From assembly GCF_023898315.1 (NCBI RefSeq), contig NC_064619.1, forward strand, positions 503,722,594 to 503,786,593: DNA of 64,000 nt, given 5' to 3'. Positions 1 through 10,452 of this stretch are shown here, in pieces. Every line of letters begins with the position of its first letter. Positions within the stretch are counted from its first letter, which is position 1. A program made the translations under genes and the position numbers. Source of the stretch: Schistocerca nitens. Its lineage: Eukaryota; Arthropoda; Insecta; Orthoptera; Acrididae. The notes beneath the pieces are model-generated. The model saw only the letters and a list, made by a program, of their open reading frames with translations, was not told where the DNA came from and searched no databases.

Positions 1-511
1 ACATGGTACCAATTCTAAAAGAACTTTTAACTAGAACTAATCACTAGGGTTGTCTATTTGGTTACAAAATCTTATAATATAGTGGAATAGGGGAAGCTTA
101 TCAATAGTTTCGATCGAATACGAGGAATAAGATGTAGAAACTTACAATCCGTATTCTACTAAAATCCTTTTGGATTTATGACCGCGTTTTATGCAATAAA
201 TTACCAACGTTCCGCGTGCTGTTGCAGGCAGCATTTATCAGGGTGACTACTCACCCTTTAATTACTAGTACTGAAGGTATTTGGACACCTTTCCACATTA
301 CACAATCTTGTGTTTATTTTACTTTTTTTTCAGTGTTCGCAGTCAAAACCCTTCCTGCTGGATAATTTCAGAACGTAGTTAACAATAGAATTTCCTAAGC
401 CCGATAATTGTCAGAGTGCCTGCTCTGAATTTCGTAGATGTAAATGTTGAAAAATATAACGACAATCTATGAACATTATAAGTAGTGAGTCATCAACTGA
501 AAAATAAATTC
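1..511. other. Unassigned AT-rich sequence
   Basis: I see no coding frame, repeat unit or RNA structure that I can support here. The LINE remnant to the right appears 5'-truncated near position 512. Confidence 0.4.
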
Positions 512-1810
512 CAGCTTTTGGCAGCCAAGACTTGTGTCATGCATTTCTGCCGCCGTCGCACTGTTCACCACCAGTCATGGCTCTATCTTGACAGCGAACC
601 TCTTGCTGGTTGGGACGCATCGGTTTTTGGTATTGCTTTTTGATACCCAGTTGACTTGGCTCCCTCATATTCGGCAGCTTAAACAAACGTGCTGTTGGCA
701 TCTTAATGCTCTTCGTTTCTTGAGTCACACCAGCTGGGATGCCGATCGGTCTACCGTTCTACGACTGTATCAGGCATTGATTCAGTCCCGTCTCGGTTAT
801 GGGAGCCTGGCTAATGGTTCAGCAACGCCTTCTGCGTTGCGGTTGCTTGACCCCATACTTCACTACAGGATCTGACTTGCAACTGGAGCTTTCTGCACAA
901 GCTCGGCAAGCAGCATACTTGTGGAGGCTGGTATCCCTCCATTGCGGATCCAGTGCCAACGACTACTGGCTGCTTATGTTGCACATGGTTGTAGCTTTCC
1001 CGGGCAAGCAAATTGCTGTCTCCTGTTCCCCAACTCAGTCGTCCATCTTTCAGAATGGCGACCCGGGCAGGGTGTACGATTGCGGTTCGCGTTCTGTCTC
1101 ATCTCTCTGGACTTGCGTTTTTCCCTCTCCCACTTCTTTTCCGGGCCCATATACGTATATCCCCGTGGTGTGTGCCCCGCGCATGCCTTCAGCGGAATTT
1201 GGCACAAGTTTCGAAAGACTCATTCCCTCCTGAGGCACTCCACCGACGCTTTACTTCCATCCTTGCCGCCTTTCACGGCTCTGACGTTAGATGGTTGCTG
1301 GTCGAGTTGGTTATGATTTTACTCTTGGGGATCAATCTGAACAACGCTCCTTGCTGGATGGTTGCAGTGTTTTCATTGCAGAGCTGGTAGCCATCTCTCG
1401 CGCCCTAGAGTATATCCTCTTCTGCTCCGTTGAGTTCTTCGTCATCTGTAGTGACTCCCTGAGCGATTTACGGGCTATCGATCACAGTTTTCCTCACTGT
1501 AGTCTGGTCATGGCTATCCAGGGGTCCATCCATACTCTTGCTCGTTGTGGCCGCTCTGTGGTTTCATGTTGACCCCGAGTCATGTTGGCATCCCGGGAGC
1601 TGCCTTGTTAACAGCAGAACCTAACCTGCAGCGTCTCTCCTGGGCTCGTGGCCATATCAGTTGGACCGTAGACGACTGGAAAACCGTGACCTGGTCATAT
1701 GAGTTCCGATTTCAGTTGCTAAGAGCTGATGGTAAGTTTAGAGTGTTGTACGGTCCCTGCGAAGCGCTGGACCCACGTTCAGCTAGGCAGTGGGCAAGTT
1801 GGTGGTAGCT
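512..1810 (+). pseudogene. 5'-truncated LINE remnant: end of reverse transcriptase plus RNase H (I/R1-like)
   Basis: This is the 3' half of a non-LTR retrotransposon polyprotein, spread over three frames by indels and stops. The first frame (534-875) matches the post-palm part of insect LINE reverse transcriptases: a TWLPHIRQLK block, then LRFLSHTSWDADR and a LIQSRLGYGS block. A second frame continues with VEAGIPPLR-like sequence near 920-960. An RNase H domain follows at about 1,290-1,620, with FIAELVAISRALEYI (helix with the catalytic Glu), VICSDSLSDLRAI (Asp) and a SHVGIPG block. The RT palm and its YxDD motif are absent, so the copy was truncated at insertion or deleted. An RNase H after the RT fits the I/R1 group; I cannot name the clade. 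The same architecture recurs on the minus strand at 54.3-56.3 kb. It is not functional. Confidence 0.8.
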
Positions 1811-2015
1811 CCATAATTGTGTGACTTAATTGAAATGTCGGTTCGTTCACAAAATCATGCGCCGGTGACACTTTAGCATTTATGGACAGCTACAGAGGCA
1901 GCATGGTTCTATATTACTGCAGGAGGCTTCCAATGACTTGTTGAATCAATGGCACATCGAGTTGTTGCACTAGGCCAGGCAAAAGTAGGTACGATTACTT
2001 TTGTCTCCTAAGTGT

Positions 2016-2125
2016 GTATTTCACCTTACGTTGGTTTTAGCCTGTACATAAAAGATTATACGGACAGTATGTATTTCACCTTACGTTGGTTATAGCCTGT
2101 ACATAAAAGATTTTACGGAAGGATT
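2016..2125. repeat. Tandem duplication, 55-bp unit, two copies
   Basis: The block beginning gtatttcaccttacgttgg occurs at 2,016 and again at 2,071, followed in both copies by tagcctgtacataaaagatt. The copies differ by only a few bases. It does not overlap a coding frame. Confidence 0.85.
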
Positions 2126-2620
2126 TAAAATGAGAATGCCATGGACGATGCAACTTTGCTGCTCTCCGCTAGTGCACTTATAATACTACATGTGATTTGT
2201 TAATTGCTAATAGAAAATTTGAAAATAAGTCAGTAACAATTTTTATGTAACTTAGTGGCTCAAAGTAGTTTTTGTTGTGGTTTACCTGTCCTCAGATTTG
2301 CAGATGATAGTTACGCTGATCATCATATTGTAAAAGTTTTTTAATGTTAACAGCGATTGAGGCAATGTACCGAAAATTTTTGAATTTTTAAAAAGTTTTG
2401 TAGAAAGTTTCTAAAATTTTTATCATGGTGCAGTTGATTTTCTATGCTTCCGCCATTGTTGTGCCCCCACGAATCAGTCGTTTGATTGTTCCTTTTACGG
2501 GATGTCCTTTTTTACTTTAATCTGTACATCGTATATAGCTCTTACCTCCCGTCCGTGCTCTATACGGATTATTATACAACTTCCTTTTCAGGAATAGCAG
2601 TAGATGGAAAACTGGTAGGT
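2126..2620. other. Unassigned AT-rich sequence
   Basis: No coding frame or repeat I can recognise. Short T and A runs only. Confidence 0.4.
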
Positions 2621-2626
2621 GCAGAG

Positions 2627-2632
2627 TATAAA
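2627..2632 (+). promoter_or_regulatory. TATA-box-like motif upstream of the CpG-rich block
   Basis: The sequence gagtataaatg lies about 130 bp upstream of an abrupt rise in GC and CpG content. A TATA box at this spacing from a CpG-rich segment is compatible with a core promoter on the plus strand. In AT-rich DNA the motif also occurs by chance, so this is a weak call resting on context. Confidence 0.2.
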
Positions 2633-2754
2633 TGTCGTGAAGTGTACTAAACGACACCGGCTGCCGGCCAGCGACTTCTCCGAACCATCAAACTCCTGGA
2701 GTGGCCAGCAGTGTACAAATGACAAGGAGCCGATGAATTTATCCCTGTGTCGTA

Positions 2755-3245
2755 GTGACGTTCGTGAAAAACGTTGTTGGTGATCGTCTGTCGCGAGGAA
2801 GTGCGCATCGAGGAGGAATCACCTGCCAGGCGCAGCGTGCGCCGCCCTTTCTCCTCCGCGCGTCATCGCACGTCACGGCCCGTGGAGCAGCCCCGGTATA
2901 TCAGGACAGCTGGGGGTGGGGGTTGGCAGGCGTTGGCGTCGTCGTCGTCAAGGACACAGCCTAGCGCGGCCACAGAGCGGCGGCATGCGTCATTCAACTT
3001 TACGGCCGCGGCGGCCGGCGCGCTCCCCAGACAATCTCCAGCAGCCTGCCGTCGAGCGTGGCAGGGGCGAGGGTAGGCAGCCCACATTGCGGCCATGCGA
3101 CGCGGGCTCGTCGCCCTGCCAGTCTGCGCCCCATTAACGACGCGCAGGAGGAGCGCCGCTCGTTTAGGCTGATACAGCGCCTCGCAAAAATACATGGTGG
3201 GGAAAGCGGCCGCAATATAAAACTGATTGCTGCGGCAGGGAAGGT
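2755..3245. promoter_or_regulatory. CpG-rich island, candidate promoter or first exon
   Basis: About 490 bp of GC- and CpG-dense sequence in otherwise AT-rich DNA. It includes gccgcggcggccggcgcgc near 3,005-3,025, a cgtcgtcgtcgtc run near 2,937-2,950, and CRE-like TGACG or CGTCA motifs near 2,757, 2,850 and 2,870. Both strands have short open frames (plus 2,774-3,076; minus 2,863-3,333), but their compositions follow the GC bias and match no domain I recognise. Such islands in a CpG-poor insect genome often mark an unmethylated promoter or 5' UTR of a broadly expressed gene. If so, the gene body could lie on either side. A second TATA-like motif (aatataaaactg) sits near 3,215. Confidence 0.35.
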
Positions 3246-3334
3246 CTTGGGAACGAAAACAAAAAGACACTGCGAGTGTTCCACCAAAATAGCTCACAAC
3301 ATAGCACAAAATTAAAATTGGAATGACCATCATA

Positions 3335-3645
3335 AGTCCACTGGGCTAAACACCCCTCCGAATAGCCGTGCACGTTAAAGCACAGCTCCCGGGATTTGGA
3401 GGTACACTGGCCCCGTATCGAATCCACCAGGCAAATTAACGGAGAGGTTCGGTGCGTCGACTAGATCCCACATCTCACAAGGTGAATAGCGTGTTGGTAC
3501 GCAAGTCCAACCACACTTACACGATTAGGAAATGTTTAGAAAACTTTCGTGCACTTTTGTATAAATAACATTACATCCAGACAGTTAGGCTACACGTATT
3601 CCCGCCCGGGGTAACGGAGTGAAATGTTGCTCTTTGAATAATTAA
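3335..3645. repeat. SINE-like dispersed repeat, diverged
   Basis: The block containing gctaaacacccctccgaatag, cccgggatttggaggt and ccgtatcgaatccaccagg, then a tail with cccgcccggggtaacggag, resembles a dispersed repeat I recall from locust genomes. The tRNA-like pieces (cccgggatt, cgaatcc) suggest a tRNA-derived head. Family assignment is from memory and the copy is diverged. No ORF is involved. Confidence 0.4.
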
Positions 3646-3884
3646 TGGGATAGGCCGAAATCGTTTCATTAACGCTAAAATACATTAAGAATAAATTTTC
3701 TTTGTGTAAATAATTCAGTAAAGTTAGGAAAAAAAAGGTCACGATTTAAAGTAAGGAATGCATTTTTTTGCTGTTCCGATAAAGAAGGTTCCAGAGAAAT
3801 ATTTATGTATCGGAGCTGTAAAGCAAGTTGAAGGCAGTCGCCGTAATTAGTTTCTGGATTACATAAAAGCAAGAGCTGTGAGCT
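3646..3884. other. Unassigned AT-rich sequence
   Basis: No supported feature. A short open frame on the minus strand (3,675-3,872) has no recognisable domain. Confidence 0.35.
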
Positions 3885-3885
3885 A

Positions 3886-3918
<33 letters not shown>

Positions 3919-3921
3919 CTC
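3886..3921. repeat. (CT)n microsatellite with a CTAT interruption
   Basis: An uninterrupted CT run is followed by atctatctctc. Simple sequence with no coding meaning. Confidence 0.95.
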
Positions 3922-4204
3922 GTTAGTTTTTGATAGCTGCTTCGCAAAATGTAAGTGTCGCTCTCGTATCTGTAACTTTTGGCTAAATAAGTACACCAAT
4001 GTCATTACAATAGCCGTGTTTGAATTAAGAACCTACTTTTCTACACCGTTCATACCCATCTCACTTTCTTATGTTAAATTTTAGAATTTATTCAGGCTGC
4101 AGAGAAGCAGTGTATTTTCCATTCTCCGTTATTTGCAAATGATAAGGTATCTCCTTCCTCTCACAACCTATAATTATTACAAAAATGTACGTATGTACAT
4201 GTGT

Positions 4205-4207
<3 letters not shown>

Positions 4208-4245
<38 letters not shown>
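4208..4245. repeat. (TG)n microsatellite
   Basis: About 19 TG dinucleotides without interruption. It directly abuts the dispersed repeat that starts with gcgacatctcctcctaaacc. Confidence 0.95.
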
Positions 4246-4246
<1 letters not shown>

Positions 4247-4248
<2 letters not shown>

Positions 4249-4480
4249 CATCTCCTCCTAAACCAATGGACCGATTTCAACCATATATCCGCTGCAGTCA
4301 GGCAAAAATCGCTGTGGGGTAAAACCAGCTACGTATCATATTCCAGAATATATGAAGTCATAAACATCGCCTAGCGAGAAAACTGTCGCATCATCCCTGA
4401 TATTTGTATTTATTATTTCTTTGCTACTATTTCTATCAGCAACATCCACATATGTCACTTAATGTACCTACACGATTATA
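4247..4480. repeat. Dispersed repeat fragment related to those at 26.9, 34.9-35.5 and 39.1 kb
   Basis: The first part (acatctcctcctaaaccaat, then gatttcaaccatat) matches acatctcctccttaaccacc with attcaaccaaac at 26,885-26,930. The second part (aaaactgtcgcatcatccc, ttgctactatttctatc, catatgtcacttaatgtacc) matches the about 175-bp degenerate tandem unit at 34,860-35,480. The two blocks therefore belong to one larger dispersed element. Confidence 0.5.
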
Positions 4481-4481
4481 C

Positions 4482-4547
4482 CGCTCTATCCATCTGAGCC
4501 ACCGCGGGCACAGAGGATAGTGCGCGGTGGCTCAGATGGATAGAGCG
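4482..4547. repeat. Perfect 25-bp inverted repeat with a 16-nt loop on a SINE head
   Basis: Positions 4,482-4,506 (cgctctatccatctgagcc then accgcg) are the exact reverse complement of 4,523-4,547. The right arm is the A-box half of a tRNA-like SINE head, so the left arm is an inverted partial copy of the same head. The structure would fold into a stable hairpin. Confidence 0.9.
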
Positions 4548-4740
4548 TATGCCATGTAAGTAGGAGATCCCGGGTTAGAGTCCCGGTCGGGGCCCACATT
4601 TTCAACATGTCCCCAAAGAAGTACATCAACGCCTGTCTGCAGATAGGGTGTCCATTTAATTATCATTTCATTTCTAGCAAAGCTGCATGGTCATCCACGG
4701 TAACTGTTCTTTCGGGAACAGATACTACCGTCATATATAC
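4522..4740 (+). mobile_element. tRNA-derived SINE with gcggtggctcagatgg head
   Basis: The head (4,522-4,596) has an A-box-like block (tggctcagatgg) and a B-box-like block (ggttagagtcc, one base off the GGTTCGANTCC consensus), as in a pol III-transcribed tRNA-like promoter. The following sequence to about 4,740 is, from memory, the family's non-tRNA body. The 3' end and target-site duplication were not resolved. Such elements carry no protein and move with LINE enzymes. Confidence 0.55.
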
Positions 4741-5087
4741 TCTAGTGATGAGTCTAGCTCCACTGAAAATTAATAACTATTACGTTTAACAGGTAAATTA
4801 AAATTTGGCACCCCGAGGAGAAGAAATTTTGCTCCGAAGAGGAGAAATTTTCAATTAATTATTTGATATGAATAGATTCGTAAATCACTAATTCACTTAT
4901 CCAATTGGCAGTATCCTGCTAATTTAGATATTTATGTTTGGCCTTTCAAGAGAGGAGGCAGATGAATTTCTCGCATTCGTTTTTCAAGCTAACTGCTCCT
5001 GGTGGTATGGAATGAATATAGTGAGATCGGTCGACATCCGGACGTGACAGAAAGGTGAAATGGAGCTATTGTGTTTGTCAGGAATGA
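4741..5087. other. Unassigned sequence
   Basis: Nothing recognised apart from a local imperfect repeat of gaagaaattttgctccga near 4,820-4,850. Confidence 0.35.
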
Positions 5088-5185
5088 AGGAAGATTAGAG
5101 TTTAACGTCCAGTCTACTGTACCGTCAGTAGATGTGAAGCATAATCTCGGATTACAAAAGGATGGAATAGGAGATGCGCCACTCC
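5088..5185 (-). mobile_element. SINE fragment of the family at 46.3 and 57.2 kb
   Basis: The string gaagattagagtttaacgtc, then ctcggattacaaaaggatgg, matches my recollection of the non-tRNA end of the SINE family whose tRNA-like half is clear at 46,290-46,530 and 57,168-57,383. The tRNA half is missing here. Confidence 0.4.
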
Positions 5186-5739
5186 ATTTTCTAAGGTACT
5201 ATTGTGGCGCTATCCCACGTCCCCGCTAATATTTCACTACATTTATGTTGCTACATTGCAAAATTCGATATAGGAAGATTTATGTCAGTGTAACGGAGCG
5301 AGATGAGTACTCTCAGGCCCTGAGAACGGTGGGATGGGTGAGAGCAGTATCGTGCTGGAATCTATAAAGAGAGAAAAGAAGAAGCGAACAGGTGCCATAC
5401 TACTGAAAAGGTCCTCGTAACTCGAGGTCGCAGAAGGCCAATGATGTTTACGGCATGCAGCCCCAAATATTGACTGCTAATGCCAATAGGGGCGGGACTG
5501 AAAGTATCCAGTGATCAGCACAGCATGAGGCTACGGAGCGTAGTTGAATAGTGTTGATACAAAGTAGAGCAATGGTAACGTTATTATTGTATTATATCTA
5601 GAAAAGCACATGCCGAGTTTGAAATTTCGTCAAACTGGAAGTGAAGGAATTTCGCAGAGTGGTAGATAAGGTACGGATTAAATATTAGCGTTTCTGCAAG
5701 ATGAGTTAGTGGAATGTGTGATGTCATATACACTCGACT
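5186..5739. other. Unassigned sequence
   Basis: No coding frame or repeat recognised. It may include the 5' part of the pogo-like element to the right. Confidence 0.3.
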
Positions 5740-6780
5740 TTGCAGCCAATGTACATGAGAAGTACAAATAAAATTGATGTTGGAACAGATGTCAAGCCGT
5801 GTAGTTCCTCATCCTTGTCGGACAGGGAGCAACAAATCCCGCCTCCAGTGAAATGTGATAATGAAAAATTGTTGACCATGGAGCGGGTACTTAACATAAG
5901 TACGTACATGGAAGATCAACAACAGCATAGTGAAAACTAGTATGAACAGTTTCGAATCAATGAACAGCATTATGACCGTGTACTGCTTAAGAAAAGCTAC
6001 AAATGTTCAAGGGAGGACAAGGCTCACTTGTTACTAAAGCTGGTGTATGTGCGTTTCAAGGACGTTTGACACAATTTACAGTATATACTGAACATTAAAC
6101 TGCGCGCGACGTAGATTACAGCGATTTCGAGGAAAACAGCGGATGGTTGCACAACATCGAACAGCGTGACAGTTCTTGGAGACAGAAGATAACGAAATTT
6201 CAAGCGACAACTTGACGATGCACAGCAAACTCCATAATCGGCCCGAATTTATGCGGGTGATATAAACAAACTTATCACATTGTTCGGTAAGGAATTTGTT
6301 TTCAACTCCGACCATTCGGGGTTTGAAGAGGAAATGTGTATGAAAACCCTGCAAATTAGAGGTGCCAAAAGAGTTGTATCAACATCGTCTAACATCAATG
6401 CCTTAACGCATTCTTATACAAATGTGCCGACAGCTAATCTGGATGGTATATTGGCTAAAAATTATTTATTGTGCTGCGAGAAGATGGAGATGCTATGCAC
6501 ATTGCGATTATTTCTCGTGTGTGTCATCTTGCAATGGCAGTAGAGAATATTTACGTCACAGCAAGTAAGATTGGGAAAATGGCCGTTAGAGGACTACATC
6601 TGTGGTTTAAGTGGCTTTGGGCCAATAGGTTGTCAAAATATTTTCCTTTTGCTTGACTCCCGGTCTGCGCATAAAAATCATACTCCTCTTGAGCAAACTA
6701 TAGCTTCTGGAAAGCGTGTAACACTGCAGTCCATTCGACCTAAAACCAATGGGCAAATTCAGCCTCTGCATGTGTTTTTT
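5740..6780 (+). pseudogene. Pogo/Tigger-like transposase remnant (DDE_1 superfamily)
   Basis: This is a decayed cut-and-paste transposase read in at least two plus frames. The frame at 6,280-6,543 begins FGKEFVFNSDHSGFEEEM, matching the first catalytic Asp block of DDE_1 (pogo, Tigger, jerky) proteins. It continues with IRGAKRVVSTSSNINALTHS, the usual strand after it. The frame at 6,571-6,780 holds NIFLLLDSRSAHKNHTPLE (second Asp, LLLDSxSxH) and TNGQIQPLHVFFF, equivalent to the GTTxxxQPLDV block, where the third Asp is replaced by His. The N-terminal part (5,740-6,250) is rich in stops and its DNA-binding domain cannot be recognised. The remnant ends at a T run just before a Tc1-like insertion at 6,806. 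It is inactive. Confidence 0.75.
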
Positions 6781-6805
6781 TTTTTTTTTATTCCTATGAA
6801 ACATA

Positions 6806-7990
6806 CACTGAAACGCCAAAGAAACTGGTATAGTCATGCGTATTCAAATACAGAGAGTTTTAAACAGGCAGAATACGGCGCTACGGACGGCCACGCCTAT
6901 ATAAGACAAGTGTCTGGCACTGTTGATAGACCGGTTACTTCTACAACAATGGCATGTTATCAAGATTTAAGTGAGTTTGAACGTGGTGTTATAGTCGGGG
7001 CACGAGCAATGGGACACAGCATCTTCGAGGTAGCGATGAAGTGGGGATTCTCCCCTTACTACCATTTGACGAGTGTACCGTGAATATCAGGAATCCGGTA
7101 AGACATCAAATCACCAACATCGGTGCAGCCGGGAAAGGCTCCTGCAAAAACGGGACTGAAGACGGCTAAAGAGAATCGTTCAACGTGACAGAAGTGCAAC
7201 AAATCCGCAGATTGCTGCAGATTTCAATCCTGGGCCATCAGCAAGTGTCAGTGTGTGAACCTTCATCGATATGGGCCTTCGGAGCCGAAGGTCCACTCGT
7301 ATACCTACCATTGATGACTGCACGACACAAAGCTTCAAGCCTCTCCGGGACTGTTTATAACTGGAAACATGTTGTGTAGTCGGAGGAGTCTCGTTTCAAA
7401 TTGTATCGAGCGGATGGAAGTGTACGGATACGGACCAACCTCATGAAGCCATGGAACCTGCATGTCAGCAGGGGTCAGTTCAAATTGGTGGAGGCTCTGT
7501 AATGGGTTCAGGAGTGTGCAGTTGGAGTGATATGGGACCCCTGTTACGTCTAGCTACGACTCTGTCCGGTGACACCTATGTTAGCATCCTGTCTCATCAC
7601 CTATATCCATTCATGTCCCTTGTGCACTCCGACTGATTTGGGCAATCCCAGCAGGACAATGCGACACCCCACAGGTCCAGAATTGCTATAGAGTGGCTCC
7701 TAGAACACTCGTCTGAGTTTAAACACTTCCGCTCGTTACCAAACTCCCTAGAATCGAACATTATTGAGCATGTCTGGGATGCATTGCAACGTGGTGTTCA
7801 GGAGAGATCTCCACCCCTGTTGCTCTTACGGATCTATGGACAGACCTGTAGGATTCACAGTGTCAGTTAACTCCAGCATTACTTCAGACTTAGTCGAGTC
7901 CATGCTGCGTAGTGTTATGGCACTTCCGCGTGCTGGACGGGGCGCTGACCGGTATTAGTCAGGTGTAACACGTTCTTTGGCTCTTCAGTG
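6806..7990 (+). mobile_element. Tc1-like DNA transposon, decayed, TA-flanked
   Basis: The ends are imperfect inverted repeats. The left end reads cactgaaacgccaaagaaac and the right end, reverse complemented, reads cactgaagagccaaagaac. TA dinucleotides flank both sides (6,804-6,805 and 7,991-7,992), the normal Tc1/mariner target duplication. It encloses one transposase pseudogene on the plus strand. Its length of 1,185 bp is close to a complete element. Confidence 0.85.
6949..7958 (+). pseudogene. Tc1-like transposase pseudogene
   Basis: The ATG at 6,949 starts an N-terminal helix-turn-helix (LSEFERGVIVGARAMGHS, EVAMKWGFS). The frame is then lost repeatedly; pieces reappear at 7,185-7,379, 7,451-7,636 and 7,764-7,958. 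At the first catalytic site, the expected Trp before SDESRF is a stop and the Asp reads Glu (SEESRFKLYRADGS at about 7,380-7,425). The second Asp (QQDNATPH, about 7,650) and the final Glu (NIIEHVWDALQ, about 7,757) remain. The C-terminal VMALPRAGRG block and a TAG at 7,956 close the gene. Several frameshifts plus loss of the first Asp make it non-functional. Confidence 0.85.
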
Positions 7991-8076
7991 TATCATCGTA
8001 CTATCTGCAGCTACGCCTTAAATGATAGCCAGTTTTACCGTTATCTGCTCGACCGACTGTTTCACATCCGCTTGTA

Positions 8077-9399
8077 CGAGGTGTGGCTAGAAAAAAACCG
8101 GACTAGTACTGGTGAAACAATAAAACGAATGCAATAAGGCTGAAAGTCGCGTGGCCTGTCACGTGACTCTCGCTCCGCCTACTGCTCGAGTTTCATCTGC
8201 CTCCTGCACTCAGTCTGCCCGTGGCGTCTGTTTTAAGTAGTTGACGTTTTGTCTGTGCGTCGGAAAATGTTGAGTGTACAGAAAGAACAGCGTGTTAACA
8301 TCAAATTTTGTTTCAAACTAGGAAAATCTGCAAGTGAAACGTTTGTAATGTTACAACAAGTGTACGGCGATGATTGTTTATCGCGAACACAAGTGTTTGA
8401 GTGGTTTAAACGATTTAAAGATGGCCGCGAAGACACCAGTGATGACACTCGCACTGGCAGACCATTGTCAGCAAAAACTGATGCAAACATTGAAAAAATC
8501 GGTAAACTTGTTCGACAAGATCGCCGTTTAACAATCAGAGCAGTGTCTGAGTTAACAGGAGTTGACAAGGAAAGTGTTAGGCAGATTCTTCATGAAAGTT
8601 TCAACATGAACAAAGTGTGTTCAAAAATGGTTCCAAAGTGTCTCACAATTGAACAGAAGGAACGCCGAAGAATGATTTGTTCTGACATCCTGGAAAACAT
8701 TGAAAGTGATTCCACCTTCTTACAAAATGTTATTACTTGCGATGAATCGTGGTTTTTTACTTACGATCCCGAAACTAAACGCCAATCGATGCATTGGAAA
8801 ACTCCTGGTTCTCCACGACAAAAAAAAGCACGAATGTCAAAATCGAAATTCAAGGCAATGATGATTGTTTTTTTTTTTTGACATCAAATGGATTGTGCAC
8901 TTTGATTGGGTACCAGAGGGATAAACAGTGAATCAGCATTACTACATTAGCGTCCTGGCTACCCTACGTGAGCGAGTACGGAGAAAACGGAACGATTTGT
9001 GGAGAAAAAAGTCATGGATCCTTCACCAAGACAATGCCCCAGCTCACAGTGCGTTGTCAGTGAAGACGTTTTTGGCAAAACACAACATTCCCATCTTAGA
9101 TCGTCCACCCTACTCACCTTATTTGGCCCCCTGTGACTTTTTGCTTTTCCCTAAAGTCAAGTCAGCTTTGAAAGGAACTAGATTTGAGACTGTTGAAGCA
9201 GTAAAAGAAAAAGCGACGGAAGTAATGTATGGACTTACCGAAAATGATCTGCAGCATTGCTATGAACAGTGGAAAATTCGTATGGAGCGGTGTAGAGACC
9301 GAGGAGGAGAGTACATTGAAGGAGATAACATGAAATTTTAAATAATTGTAAATAAATGTTTTTCCAGCATCAGTCCGGTTTTTTTCTAGCCGCACCTCG
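8077..9399 (+). mobile_element. Mariner element, full length, TA-flanked, 27-bp TIRs
   Basis: The terminal inverted repeats are 27 bp and differ at one base. The left starts cgaggtgtggctagaaaaaa and the right, reverse complemented, starts cgaggtgcggctagaaaaaa. TA lies at 8,075-8,076 and 9,400-9,401. The element is 1,323 bp, the usual mariner length, with one transposase frame reading rightwards. The near-identity of the TIRs suggests a fairly recent insertion. Confidence 0.95.
8267..9341 (+). pseudogene. Mariner transposase (DD34D), two inactivating changes
   Basis: I chose the ATG at 8,267 because upstream in-frame starts are non-ATG and the next residues (MLSVQKEQRVNIKFCFKLGK) match mariner N-termini. 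The N-terminal HTH (residues about 1-110) holds SRTQVFEWFKRFKDGRED and TGRPLSA. The catalytic domain has ITCDESWFFTYDPETKRQSM (first Asp), HQDNAPAHSAL (second Asp, about 9,030) and YSPYLAPCDFLLF (third Asp). There are 34 residues between the last two Asp, which defines DD34D. A run of 12 T at 8,868-8,879 is one base too long to keep frame and gives a stop at 8,880. Just downstream, a TAA near 8,922 replaces a sense codon. Otherwise the frame is continuous to 9,341. Confidence 0.93.
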
Positions 9400-9401
9400 T
9401 A

Positions 9402-10452
9402 TGCCATCAAATTCCATTTCTCATCAACTCGTACATCAGCATGGTTCTATGTGCTTTTTTAAGAGTGATACCTAGTTGAACGTCTTGGACGGTTTGTTGC
9501 TCCCAAGGAGTTCGCCTTTGATCTTGATGGTGCTATGTTTGTGATAACTGTGGCAGCCTATTTTCCATTCAGTGCTCATTGCGCAAGCTAATGATTTGTT
9601 TTTAATATTTTTAAATTTTGTGAGGTGTAACACATACATCCCATAGAGGGTCGACCTCAGCAACTCCTGGACACTTATTTTTGTTACCCTCCTGGCGCAA
9701 ACGGTGAGTCATTAGCAGTTAATATTCTTCCTGTCGTAATTTTTAACACAACACTTTCAAATGAGCATCAGTAAAGATTGTATTCGCAACTTCACACTCA
9801 AGGGTTCTGGTAAGACAGCTCCCTTTCAGTTCTTGATCGATTTCGGAAGAGGCAATACGTGAATCCGTGAAAAATCTGGTGTAGCATTTAGGCGCATTCT
9901 TGTAACATCTTGTGTTAATCTTGTGGAATCCTAAGATCGTGTGGATGATTCTACTGTGCCTTTTGCGGTGCTATAGAGATTATCATCATCCAGAAACTTT
10001 GCCATGAATAATGATTGTAGATTGACTAACAGATTCTTTTTCCTGTTTTTTTCCTTTTTTCATTCTATAACTAGAAATAAAATCAAGTAGCATCCCGTAA
10101 CTTAATTTTTAATAGCACTCGATTCCTTCCCGTTTTCCACTTCGTTATGCACTTTTTACTGCGTACACGTCAGAGCCTGCAGCCTGCACAGAATAAATCA
10201 GTCGGAACAACGTCTACGGGACATTTTTAGAAAACAAGAGGCAAACATGTTACCTCCAGTTGTGCTATGGACTATTAGCGTGGAAATTATTTACTGAAAT
10301 CCACAATATTGGTTGATCCTGGAACAACTTTATTTTCGTGAGAACTGTTTATTCAGGAAACCACCGTGTAGTACTTGAGGGTTACAATTTGCATGTTTTG
10401 GGAATTATGCTTTACGAACCATCATGAAGGCTATACACAATCCAAGCATTTG
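9402..10452. other. Unassigned AT-rich sequence
   Basis: No coding frame longer than about 60 codons and no repeat recognised. Confidence 0.4.

Noticed and set aside
2863..3333. 156-codon minus ORF in the CpG island
   Set aside because: Its composition follows the GC bias, no domain is seen and several frames are open at once. Kept only as a regulatory candidate.
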